From Nonomuraea gerenzanensis (GTDB lineage: Bacteria; Actinomycetota; Actinomycetes; Streptosporangiales; Streptosporangiaceae), in assembly GCF_020215645.1 (NCBI RefSeq), contig NZ_CP084058.1, positions 5,084,001-5,148,000 on the forward strand: a DNA stretch of 64,000 bases, written 5' to 3'. Positions 25,283 to 33,172 of the stretch are shown here, piece by piece. The notes under the pieces were generated by a model. It saw only the letters and a list, made by a program, of their open reading frames with translations, did no database searches and was not told where the DNA came from. Made by a program: the position numbers and the translations under genes. Every line of letters starts with the position of its first letter. The first letter of the stretch is position 1.

Positions 25283-26338
25283 GTGACGGCCGGGCACTAC
25301 CTGGTCACCGGTGCCACCGGCTTCATCGGCGGGCGGCTGACCCGCATGATCCTGGCGCGCGGCGGCACCGTGACCGCGCTGGCCCGGCCCTCCCCGCGAG
25401 CCAGGGCGCTGCGCGAGCTTGGCGTCCAGGTGGTGACCGGGGATCTCGCCACCGGGCGGGGCGTCGAGGAGGCGCTGCGGGGAGCCGACCGGGTGATCCA
25501 CCTGGCGGCCACGCTCCGGGCGCGCACCCCTGCCGGGTTCTGGGCGGTCAACCGTGACGGGGTCGCGCGGCTGCTGCGCGCGCTGGCGGCGCAGCGCCGC
25601 CCGGGGCGCCTCGTGCTGTGCTCCTCGCTCGCCGCCGGCCCCGCCATCTCCCTGTACGGAGCCAGCAAGCGGGCCGGTGAGCAGGTCGCCAGGGAGTATG
25701 CGGGCCGGGTGCCCGCAGTCATCCTGCGGCCGGGCATCGTGTACGGGCCCGGTGAGCAGGCGTTGCTGCCCGCGCTTCTGCCGATGATCCGGCTCGGTGT
25801 GGTCGTCAAGGCCGGCTGCGGGCCGCGACGTTACGGCATGATCTACGTGGACGACCTCTGCACGGCCCTGCTCGCCGCCGCCGAACGCGGCCCCGTCCTG
25901 CCTCGCATCCCCGAAGCCCCACCGGTAACCCACCCCGCCCCCGTCACCGCAACCCGCTTCGGCGCCGCCCGCCGCGACGCCGCTCGCAGCACCCCAGCCG
26001 ACACCTGCCCCGACCTCGGCCCCGGCCTCTACCCCATCAGCGACGGCAAGGCCTACGAGTGGGCCGACATCTGCCACGCCCTGGCCCGCGCAGCCGGTTG
26101 CCGCGCACCCGTGATGCTGCCCGTGCCGATGCCCGCAGTCCACGCCCTGGCCGCCCTCACCGAAGTGTCCACCCGGGGCGCAGTCCCGGCGCTGAACCGG
26201 GACAAGGCCAGGGAGATGGCCCACCACGACTGGACGTGCGTGCCGGACGACGCCGTACGCGAGCTGGGCTTCACCCCCGCGACCACGCTCACCCAGGGCT
26301 TCGAGGCCGCGCTCGCCGCGCTGCGAACCGCTCCGTGA
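25283..26338 (+). CDS. NAD-dependent epimerase/dehydratase, CerR-like ketoreductase candidate
   Basis: The 351-residue extended SDR has TGATGFIGGRL at residues 10-20, VIHLAA, CSSLAAGPA, and the catalytic pair in LYGASKRAGE (Tyr125, Lys129). In Caulobacter the CerR epimerase-like enzyme reduces the 3-keto group during ceramide synthesis; the same order (ACP, GNAT, epimerase) appears here. I chose GTG 25283 with GGGGTGG about 7 bases upstream; GTG 25274 is also possible. The last 50 bases overlap the convergent PAP2 gene. Confidence 0.68.
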   Translation: MTAGHYLVTGATGFIGGRLTRMILARGGTVTALARPSPRARALRELGVQVVTGDLATGRGVEEALRGADRVIHLAATLRARTPAGFWAVNRDGVARLLRALAAQRRPGRLVLCSSLAAGPAISLYGASKRAGEQVAREYAGRVPAVILRPGIVYGPGEQALLPALLPMIRLGVVVKAGCGPRRYGMIYVDDLCTALLAAAERGPVLPRIPEAPPVTHPAPVTATRFGAARRDAARSTPADTCPDLGPGLYPISDGKAYEWADICHALARAAGCRAPVMLPVPMPAVHALAALTEVSTRGAVPALNRDKAREMAHHDWTCVPDDAVRELGFTPATTLTQGFEAALAALRTAP

Positions 26339-27287
26339 CGGCGTGCACCAGCAGCGCCACCGCCAGCCCGGCGGCGGCATCGGACAGGTAGTGGTACCAG
26401 TCGTACACCACGGCGACCGTCAGCCCCGCCGTCAGCACCCACAACATAGCGCCCACGCTCCTGGGAACGTGCCGGCGCAGGCAGAGCAGGGTGATCCAGG
26501 CGCCCGCCACGTGGGTCGAGGGGAAGCACGCGCCGGGCGGGTCGAAGGCGGCCATGATCTCGTTCTGCAGGGCGGTGATCGCGTGCCCTGACGGGCCGTG
26601 CGCGGCGAACGACTCGGGCAGCGCGAGCGCGGGGCCGATCAGCGGGATCGCGATGAAGCCCAGGTAGCTCGGCAGGAACACGGCCAGCGCGGCGAACACG
26701 TACCGCTCCGCCAGCGCCACGCGGCCCCACGCGTACAGGATCGCCGGGACCAGGAAGCAGCCGTAGAAGGAGAAGTAGCAGAAGGTCAGCACCTCGGTCA
26801 TCAGCGGGGAGCCGATGGCGGCCGTCAGGGCGGGGTTCGGGGCGAAGCCGAGCAGGGTCGTCTCCCAGGCGTGCAGGTCGCCGTCGAGGTAGCGGCCGTG
26901 CACGACGCGGGAGGCGCGGGCGGCGGCACTGTACGCGAGCGGGAGCACCAGGAACGGCCCCGAGAACCGGAGGAACCGCACCACCTTGCTCACGGGCAGG
27001 CGCCGCTCCGCCTCCGCCAGGGCGAGCAGGAATACGGCCGCGCCCGCATATCCCGCGAGCAGCTCCGTGGAATCCGCCAGCCGATCCCGGTACCAGACCA
27101 CCACGAGAGTCATGACCGCGAAATAGCCCAGCATCAACCATTCCGCGGGACGGAATCTCACCCGCCGGCCATATGGGCGCCCGAAAACGCCGGGCGGGAA
27201 ATGCGCGGCGGAGACGGCGGCCGGCCCGCCCGCGATCCCCGTGCGCGGCTCGCGGGCTCGCTCCGGTGAGAGGTCAGGAAGCGGCAC
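26289..27287 (-). CDS. PAP2_3-family membrane enzyme (inositolphosphotransferase/Aur1-like)
   Basis: The 332-residue protein has about six to eight membrane segments. It carries two PAP2 catalytic motifs: CFPSTHVAGAWITLL (PSTH) and VVYDWYHYLSDAAAGL (His/Asp pair). The layout fits the PAP2_3 group that includes inositol-phosphoceramide synthases and other headgroup transferases. The GTG start at 27287 overlaps the MMPL stop by 14 bases, so both are co-translated. Because the locus encodes ceramide-type synthesis and actinomycetes hold phosphatidylinositol, transfer of phosphoinositol to ceramide is a plausible but unproven role. Confidence 0.65.
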   Translation of the reverse strand: MPLPDLSPERAREPRTGIAGGPAAVSAAHFPPGVFGRPYGRRVRFRPAEWLMLGYFAVMTLVVVWYRDRLADSTELLAGYAGAAVFLLALAEAERRLPVSKVVRFLRFSGPFLVLPLAYSAAARASRVVHGRYLDGDLHAWETTLLGFAPNPALTAAIGSPLMTEVLTFCYFSFYGCFLVPAILYAWGRVALAERYVFAALAVFLPSYLGFIAIPLIGPALALPESFAAHGPSGHAITALQNEIMAAFDPPGACFPSTHVAGAWITLLCLRRHVPRSVGAMLWVLTAGLTVAVVYDWYHYLSDAAAGLAVALLVHAVTERFAARRARPRSPG

Positions 27288-29301
27288 GCGCCGGCCACCA
27301 GATCCGCCGGCCCATGTGATGGGCCAGCGCCGGCACGAGGAACGACCGCACGATCACGGTGTCGATGACCACCCCGATCGCCACCAGCAGCCCGAGTTGC
27401 ACGACCGGCACCAGCGGCAGCACGGTCAGCACGAAGAACGCCGCCGCCAGCACCACCCCGGCCGCGGTGATGACCCCGCCGGTGGCGCGCAGGGCGTGCA
27501 GGGTCGCCTCGCGGGTGTCGAGCCGGACGGCCTCCTCGCGGACGCGGGCCATCAGGAAGATGTTGTAGTCGATGCCGAAGGCCATGAGGAAGACGAACGC
27601 GTACAGCGCGAACGAGGCGTCCACCACCGGATAGCCCAGGAGCTGCGTGAACAGCGCCGAGCACAGCCCCAGCGTGGCCGCGAACGACAACACCACCGTG
27701 CCCATCAGCAGCAGCGGCGCCACCAGTGAGCGCAGCAGCACGACCAGGATCAGCCCGACCACCAGCAGGATCAGCGGCACGACGAGGAGCGCGTCGTCGA
27801 GGACCGCGTTCTGCACGTCGAGCAGCTCGGTGGTGAACCCGCCCACCAGCGCGGCGCCGCCCGCCGCGGCGCGCACCGCGCCGCGCAGGTCCTCCACCAG
27901 GCGCTGGGCGTCCGGCGTGTTGGGCTCGGCGGCGAGCACCACGTCGAACGTGCGCCACGGGGCGGGCGGCCCCGCGCGCATCGCCACCACGCCCTCCGCC
28001 TCGTGCACCACCCGCTCCACGGCGGCGCTCCTGTCGTGCCTGGCCAGCACCACGACGGGCGCGCTGGCCGGGTAGTGGCGGCGCAGCGCGTCGTAGCCGG
28101 CCACCGAGTCCGTACGCATGGTGAACAGGGACGACGGCGGGATGCCGGAGGCGTCGAGCGTGGTCAGCCCCATGCAGAGCATGGCCAGCAGCAGGGCCGA
28201 GCCCGTCCAGGCGAGGCGGGGGCGCTGGCCGACGAAGCCCGCGACGCCGCGCCAGAGCCCGTCGCGCGCCACCTCGCCGGGGCGCGGCGTGCTCGGCCAG
28301 AACGCGCGCCGCCCGCCCAGGAGCATCAGCGCGGGCAGCAGCGTCACCATCACGGCCGTCGTGATGAGGATGCCGACGGCCGCCGCCGCGCCGATGGAGC
28401 GCAGCGCGTGCGTGTCGGCCACCACGAGGCAGCCGACACCGCCCGCCACGGTGAGCGCGGAGGCCACGACCGTGCGGATGCCGCCCGACAACGCGTCCTT
28501 CAGCGCCGCCGCCGGGTCGGCCGTCGTACGCAGCCGCTCGCGGTAGCGGGCGACGAGCAGCAGCGCGTAGTCGGTGGCCACGCCGAACACCAGCACGGTG
28601 AACACCTCGGGCGTGGCCGCCCGCAGCGTCATCAGCCCCGAGCGGGCCAGCGCGTAGATGGCCGCGGCGGAGCACAGGTAGGCCACCACCACGGCCAGCA
28701 TGGGGATGACCCACAGGACCGGGCTGCGGTAGACGGCCAGCAGCACCAGCAGCACCACGGCCAGGCTCAGCGCCAGGAGCGTGCCGTCGACCCGGCGGAA
28801 GGAGTCGACGTAGTCGGCCGCGGCCCCGCCCGCGCCGCTCACATGACTGATCAGCCCCGGCGGGCTGCCCTCGGTGGTGATCTGGCGCAGCCGCTCGACC
28901 AGCGGGCTGACGAGCACGCCCGGCTTGCCGGACAGCAGCACCGTCACCTGGAGCGCCCGCCCGTCGGCGCTGGGGACGGGCGCCGAGGCCATGCCGATGA
29001 CGTGGGGCACGCTCGCGAACTGCCGCAGGTCCTGCCGGGCCGCCCTGATGTCGGCGCGCTGGAGCGGGCCGGGGCGTTCGTAGACGACGAGTGCGGGCAC
29101 CACCCGGCCGGACTGCTTGGCCAGCAGGTCGAGAACGCGTGCCGACTCGGCGCCCCTGGCCAGCATGGAGCTGCCGCTGGTGACCCGGACGTCGTCCAGC
29201 GGACCGCTCACGAGCACGGCCGCGACGGCCACGGCAACCCAGGCGATGACCACTCCGGCTGCGATTTTCCGCGCAACTCCCATACGAAACAAAACCGACA
29301 A
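27274..29301 (-). CDS. MMPL-family (RND) lipid transporter
   Basis: The 675-residue protein has two repeats, each with one membrane helix, a large outer domain and five further helices. Typical motifs are seen: VFGVATDYALLLVARYRERL in the first half and FGIDYNIFLMARVREEAVRL in the second. MmpL proteins export lipids in mycobacteria; this one is shorter, near the general MMPL length. I chose the TTG start at 29301 because GGAGGT lies 9 bases before it, while ATG 29283 has no ribosome site. First gene of an operon with the PAP2 enzyme, so export of the local lipid product is likely. Confidence 0.85.
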   Translation of the reverse strand: MSVLFRMGVARKIAAGVVIAWVAVAVAAVLVSGPLDDVRVTSGSSMLARGAESARVLDLLAKQSGRVVPALVVYERPGPLQRADIRAARQDLRQFASVPHVIGMASAPVPSADGRALQVTVLLSGKPGVLVSPLVERLRQITTEGSPPGLISHVSGAGGAAADYVDSFRRVDGTLLALSLAVVLLVLLAVYRSPVLWVIPMLAVVVAYLCSAAAIYALARSGLMTLRAATPEVFTVLVFGVATDYALLLVARYRERLRTTADPAAALKDALSGGIRTVVASALTVAGGVGCLVVADTHALRSIGAAAAVGILITTAVMVTLLPALMLLGGRRAFWPSTPRPGEVARDGLWRGVAGFVGQRPRLAWTGSALLLAMLCMGLTTLDASGIPPSSLFTMRTDSVAGYDALRRHYPASAPVVVLARHDRSAAVERVVHEAEGVVAMRAGPPAPWRTFDVVLAAEPNTPDAQRLVEDLRGAVRAAAGGAALVGGFTTELLDVQNAVLDDALLVVPLILLVVGLILVVLLRSLVAPLLLMGTVVLSFAATLGLCSALFTQLLGYPVVDASFALYAFVFLMAFGIDYNIFLMARVREEAVRLDTREATLHALRATGGVITAAGVVLAAAFFVLTVLPLVPVVQLGLLVAIGVVIDTVIVRSFLVPALAHHMGRRIWWPARAAS

Positions 29302-29331
29302 TTCCCGCCCACCTCCGGCCTCGGTGTGAAA

Positions 29332-29345
29332 GTGCCGGCCGGCAC
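29332..29345. promoter_or_regulatory. 14-bp perfect palindrome before MMPL gene
   Basis: GTGCCGGCCGGCAC is a perfect palindrome placed between the candidate -10 (29350-29355, minus strand) and the MMPL start at 29301, where a repressor would block transcription. No regulator gene is adjacent. Confidence 0.45.
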
Positions 29346-29349
29346 GTAG

Positions 29350-29378
29350 ACGATAAATTCCCAGTCCTGCTTAAACAA
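29350..29378 (-). promoter_or_regulatory. Candidate promoter of the MMPL-PAP2 operon
   Basis: On the minus strand TTGTTT (29378-29373) and TATCGT (29355-29350) have a 17-base spacer. The surrounding 100 bases are unusually AT-rich for this genome and also hold a TCCTGC/GCAGGA inverted repeat (29365-29390) overlapping the -35. Confidence 0.45.
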
Positions 29379-29474
29379 CTTTTGGCAGGAGTCTTATATT
29401 CGCGTCATGAGCGGATCAAACAGGACATCGGCAGATTGGTTTTTACCTCGTAGGGCCCATTCGGGGCTGTTCAT

Positions 29475-30476
29475 TCAGCCCTTCACCCGTAGATCCGCGA
29501 AGAGCGCGCGGTGGTCGGAGCCCGGCACGTCGAACACCTGCGTCCGCACCGCCGTGCCGCGCCCGTCCGTCAGCACGTGGTCGATGGTCACCAGCGGCGG
29601 CAGCGAACGCCCGTGCGGCCACGTGGGGGTCAGCCCCTGACCGGTGGAGGCCGCCGCGTCCGTGTAGCCGGTGTCCAGCAGCCGGCGGAAGACCGCGTGG
29701 TCGAGGGTGGCGTTGAAGTCGCCCGCCAGGACCCTGGGCGCCCCTGAGGACGGCGCGGGCGGCAGGGAGGCGACCCCGGCCTCCCACTCCGGCACCGTCG
29801 AGGGCACCGGCGCGACCGGGTGCACGACCACCACCTCCACGGCCGACCCGCCGGGCAGCGCCACCTCGGCCACCGGCATGTGGTGCCCGACCGGCTGGAA
29901 CAGCCCCGTCCGCTCGGTCATCGGGTAGCGGGAGTACACGCCGCTGCCCTCCGGGCCGCGGAAGTCGGCCCTGCCGAGATGGTACGGCAGCAGCCGCGCC
30001 AGCCCGGCCGCCGCCAGCCGGTCCCTGGCCGAGTACGTCAGCTCCTGGATGCTCAGCACGTCCACGTTCAGACTCCGGACCAGCTCCACGATCACCGTCG
30101 CGTCGCCGCGCCCGCCGTTGAGGTTCGCTGTCAGCACCCGAAGCGTACGGCCGGCGGCGGCGTCACCACCGTCACCACCGCCGCCGAGCGCCCGAGGAAG
30201 CACGCACCAGGCCAGGCAGAGGCACACCGCCAGCATGACCGCGATCGCGGCCCTGCTCCGCAGGAGGGCCGCGATCCCCAGCATCAGCAGCGCGGCGAGG
30301 GCGAAGTAGGGCGTGAAGGAGACCATCGGCACGAGGAAGACCCCCGCTTCCAGCCCGCCGAGCCGCACCGCGGTGCCCGCCGCGAACAGCACGGCCAGGC
30401 CGACGGCCACCCGCCTGCGCCACACCCCGCGGGGCCGCGCCCGCCGCTCCGTCTTCACAGCCTCTTCCACCAGCAC
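29475..30476 (-). CDS. Membrane-anchored endonuclease/exonuclease/phosphatase-fold protein (VanJ-like)
   Basis: The protein of about 333 residues has three N-terminal membrane helices (VAVGLAVLFAAGTAVRL; YFALAALLMLGIAALL; AIAVMLAVCLCLAWCVL) and an outer EEP domain with LRVLTANLNGG, DVLSIQEL, VLAGDFNATLDH, TIDHVL and GSDHRALFADL, a complete set of catalytic motifs. This layout matches VanJ-type proteins, which act on envelope lipid carriers and can give teicoplanin resistance. The start is uncertain among GTG 30476, 30470 and 30458; the longer frame to 30695 would run into the divergent gene. Confidence 0.75.
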   Translation of the reverse strand: MLVEEAVKTERRARPRGVWRRRVAVGLAVLFAAGTAVRLGGLEAGVFLVPMVSFTPYFALAALLMLGIAALLRSRAAIAVMLAVCLCLAWCVLPRALGGGGDGGDAAAGRTLRVLTANLNGGRGDATVIVELVRSLNVDVLSIQELTYSARDRLAAAGLARLLPYHLGRADFRGPEGSGVYSRYPMTERTGLFQPVGHHMPVAEVALPGGSAVEVVVVHPVAPVPSTVPEWEAGVASLPPAPSSGAPRVLAGDFNATLDHAVFRRLLDTGYTDAAASTGQGLTPTWPHGRSLPPLVTIDHVLTDGRGTAVRTQVFDVPGSDHRALFADLRVKG

Positions 30477-30486
30477 AGCCGTCCAC

Positions 30487-30506
30487 GTTAAGCGGGCTTT
30501 CTTAAC
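30487..30506. promoter_or_regulatory. Dyad upstream of the VanJ-like gene
   Basis: GTTAAG (30487-30492) and CTTAAC (30501-30506) form a perfect 6-base inverted repeat with an 8-base spacer, just upstream of the chosen minus-strand start and 69 bases before the divergent lipoprotein gene. Possible operator. Confidence 0.4.
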
Positions 30507-30574
30507 GCCGGATGAGGATCGGGCCTGCGCGGACATGAGGATCCGGGGCTCCGGCTGCCTTAGGCTTTGCGGCT

Positions 30575-31933
30575 GTGGCGCGAAAGGCGATGATCTCGGT
30601 GGTGGCGGCCCTGGCGCTCGCGGGCTGCGGGGGCGAGCCATCCCCGGGCGGCTGGACCGCGTCATCCGGCTCGGCGTCATCCGGCTCGGCGTCACCCGGC
30701 CCAGCGTCCACCTCCCCGCCGACCCCGCCCACTGCTCCGCCGACCGCCCCGACCGCCCCGACCGCCCCGACCGGCTCGGCCGCGCCCTCGAAGAGGAAGG
30801 CCGACGACGTCAACGGCGACGGGTACGCCGACCTGGTGGCGGAGTTCGGCCCCGCCGACGGCAGGCGGCTGGGGGTCGTCCCCGGCTCCCCGAAGGGCCT
30901 GGTGCCCGCGAAGGGCGTGGTCGTGCCGCCCGCCACGTTCACCTCGTGGCTGATCGGCGGCGGGTTCCGGGCCGACCTCGACGGCGACGGCTTCGGCGAC
31001 ATCCTCGGCTACGGCGCGCCGCCCGACCCCGACCAGGCCCAGGGCCCGCACATCCTGTGGGGCGGCAGGGACGGCGTCGCGGCGACGGCGCGCCCCATCC
31101 CCGTACGGCTGCCCGCGAAGAGCGGGGGCCCGGCGAGCTACCGGGCCGTCGCGGGCGACTACGACGGCGACGGCGCCGCCGACCTGGCGATGGCCACCCC
31201 GCCCGGCTCCGGCGGGCTCGCCGCGGACCTGACCGTCCTGTACGGCCCCTTCACCCGGCAGGGCGCCCCGGCCCGCAGCACCGTCCAGCCCTCCCCGACC
31301 GGCGGGGACTTCTGGCGGATGGTCGCGGACGAGATCGACGGCCGCCGCGCCACGGCCCTGCTCGTCTACGAGGGCGACGACGGCGAGCAGGTCAGCGGCG
31401 TGCTCCTGGCCGGCGGCCCCGGCGGCCTCGCCAGGGCGGGCAGGAAGCTCAACCGGGGGATGGCGGCGGCGTTCGGCGACTTCGACGGCGACGGCACCAG
31501 GGACGTCGCGGTCGGCGACGACGGGAGCCGCAACAACGAGCCCGGCTACGAGACCGAGCCGCCCACGGTGGACCGTACGCTGACCGTCTACTACGGCGAC
31601 GGCCGGCAGGCGGCCTTCAAGGGCGGCGCGGGCGGCGCCGTCTCCGGCGACTTCGACGGCGACGGCCGCGACGACCTCGCCTTCGGCGGGGCGGCGGCGT
31701 CGCGGCACGTGAGCGCCACCACGCCGAAGGTCTTCCGGGGCGGGCCGGGCGGCCTCGGCGCCGGTACGGTGATCGCCGGGCTGAGCGGGGCCGGGCCGCT
31801 GGCGGCGGGCGACTACGACGGTGACGGGGACGACGAACTGGTGTTCACCACGGGCCGGGACGACTCCGCCATCGTGGTGACGGACGGCGCGAAGGTGCTG
31901 ACCCGCTTCGAGACCGCCGACATGCCGTCGTAG
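30575..31933 (+). CDS. FG-GAP/VCBS-repeat lipoprotein
   Basis: The 452-residue exported protein has a short lipoprotein signal with lipobox LAGC (Cys about residue 18), a Ser/Pro/Thr-rich linker, then seven calcium-binding-like integrin repeats such as DVNGDGYADLV, DLDGDGFGDIL, DYDGDGAADLA, DFDGDGTRDVAVG and DYDGDGDDELVF. Such proteins form seven-bladed integrin-like propellers at the cell surface. The GTG start at 30575 precedes a normal signal (MARKAMISVVAALALAGC). It is divergent from the VanJ-like gene. The ligand is unknown. Confidence 0.88.
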   Translation: MARKAMISVVAALALAGCGGEPSPGGWTASSGSASSGSASPGPASTSPPTPPTAPPTAPTAPTAPTGSAAPSKRKADDVNGDGYADLVAEFGPADGRRLGVVPGSPKGLVPAKGVVVPPATFTSWLIGGGFRADLDGDGFGDILGYGAPPDPDQAQGPHILWGGRDGVAATARPIPVRLPAKSGGPASYRAVAGDYDGDGAADLAMATPPGSGGLAADLTVLYGPFTRQGAPARSTVQPSPTGGDFWRMVADEIDGRRATALLVYEGDDGEQVSGVLLAGGPGGLARAGRKLNRGMAAAFGDFDGDGTRDVAVGDDGSRNNEPGYETEPPTVDRTLTVYYGDGRQAAFKGGAGGAVSGDFDGDGRDDLAFGGAAASRHVSATTPKVFRGGPGGLGAGTVIAGLSGAGPLAAGDYDGDGDDELVFTTGRDDSAIVVTDGAKVLTRFETADMPS

Positions 31934-31998
31934 CGGCCGGGCGAAGGCGGGACCGCGGACGTACCTGTCGTAGCGGGCGGGCGCAGACGGGGACCCGC
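31927..31998. repeat. Imperfect direct repeat, period 40, containing the lipoprotein stop codon
   Basis: GTCGTAGCGG at 31927 recurs at 31967, and the following 20 or so bases are similar with small indels. The first copy contains the TAG stop (31931-31933) of the FG-GAP gene. Confidence 0.75.
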
Positions 31999-32018
31999 CT
32001 GGAGACGCCGACGCGCCT

Positions 32019-32102
32019 GAGCGCCGCAGCCTGGGCGCCGCAGCCTGGGCGCCGCACCCTGGGCGCCGAAGCTTGAGCGCCGCAGCCTGGGCGACGCGGC
32101 CC
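32019..32102. repeat. 14-base tandem repeat, six copies
   Basis: Six consecutive 14-base units of the form GRGCGCCGCAGCCT begin at 32019, 32033, 32047, 32061, 32075 and 32089, with one to a few changes per copy. They fill the gap between the lipoprotein gene and the convergent gene at 32157. The unit is not a multiple of three and no gene covers it. Confidence 0.9.
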
Positions 32103-32156
32103 CTTGAAGCTCCGCAGCCAGCCGTCCGGCCGCATCGAGCGGCCCGGACCGGCCGT

Positions 32157-33053
32157 TCACTCGTGATCGCGCATCCAGAGCTCGACCAGCTCATCGGTAT
32201 CGGCGGTCAGAAAGGCGACACTCTTGTCCTGGTGATCGACCCGGATGCCCACCGGCCGCAGATCGGGCACATCCGCCCCGTACAGCGCCTGCGACTCGGG
32301 CTGCTCCTCGTACGCGCCCGGCCGCCACCAGTACAGCCGCGGGCTGACCGGCTTGTCCCCGGAGTCGAACAGCCGCTGCGACAGCTCCTGCATCGCCTCC
32401 ATCGCCGCGAACAGGTGCACATCACCGATCTCGTGCACCAGCAGGTACTCAGGCAGCGGAAACGACACCAGCGCCCCCCGCGGCGCCTGCCCGACGTGCC
32501 GGCGCAGCACGTGCACGTGCGCGCCGACGTAGCGATGGGCGCCACCCACGTGCGTCACCGGCACCCCGTGGACGGTCGCCGACTCGGCGTAGTGCGGCTC
32601 CTTGTCGATCGAGTGCAGCAGGGCCGCGCCGAAGACGGCCTGCTCCTGCCGGCCGCCGAGGCGGCTCCGGTCGAGCGGCACGATGGAGTCGGGGTAGTCG
32701 ATCACCACGGTCTCCATCAGCCCGGGGGCCAGCCGCCTGGCCACCAGCGCGCCCGCCATGTCGCCGAGCGCCTCCTCCGGGTAGAGCCGCACCCGCAGGT
32801 CGGGCTCGGGCAGCTCGGTCGCGGCGCGCTCGAACGCCCTGACCGCCTGCTCGGCGTAACCGGCCGCGGCCTCGGCCAGCCCGGCGCCGCCGAAGCTGAT
32901 GGCGTGCTCTCGCCAGGAGCCGATGTCGGCGTTCGCGCTGGAGCCGTCGGCCAGCCTGACGCTGATCGTGGCGGGATCGGGCAGCGTCGCCGCGTAACCC
33001 CGGTCCGCGAACGCGCGTACCAGGGCCTGGCCGATGATGTCGGGTTCCATCAT
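32157..33053 (-). CDS. Hypothetical cytosolic protein
   Basis: The 298-residue protein has no signal peptide or membrane helix. Recognisable blocks are DIIGQALVRAFADRGYAATL, an acidic centre with LRVRLYPEEALGDMAGAL, and SFPLPEYLLVHEIGDVHLFA. The layout faintly recalls the DUF1444 group, but I do not recognise it with confidence. Two adjacent ATGs (33053 and 33050) start the conserved part. It is divergent from the WD40 protein gene 119 bases away. No function is assigned. Confidence 0.6.
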   Translation of the reverse strand: MMEPDIIGQALVRAFADRGYAATLPDPATISVRLADGSSANADIGSWREHAISFGGAGLAEAAAGYAEQAVRAFERAATELPEPDLRVRLYPEEALGDMAGALVARRLAPGLMETVVIDYPDSIVPLDRSRLGGRQEQAVFGAALLHSIDKEPHYAESATVHGVPVTHVGGAHRYVGAHVHVLRRHVGQAPRGALVSFPLPEYLLVHEIGDVHLFAAMEAMQELSQRLFDSGDKPVSPRLYWWRPGAYEEQPESQALYGADVPDLRPVGIRVDHQDKSVAFLTADTDELVELWMRDHE

Positions 33054-33172
33054 GAACGCCGAACCTACCGGTCCTGCCCGACAAGAACGGAACCGAGGCG
33101 CCCGCGGGGAGGGTGCGAGGGCCGCCACCGGGCTACCGTGACGGGTGCCCCCGGCGTTCGTGGAGGTCCGTG

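Noticed and set aside
28003..29349. A 448-codon plus-strand open frame opposite the MMPL gene
   Set aside because: Low-complexity His/Gln/Arg composition and no family motifs; the minus-strand MMPL protein explains the region.
32019..32102. CRISPR array
   Set aside because: The units are 14 bases, contiguous and without spacers; no cas genes are present.
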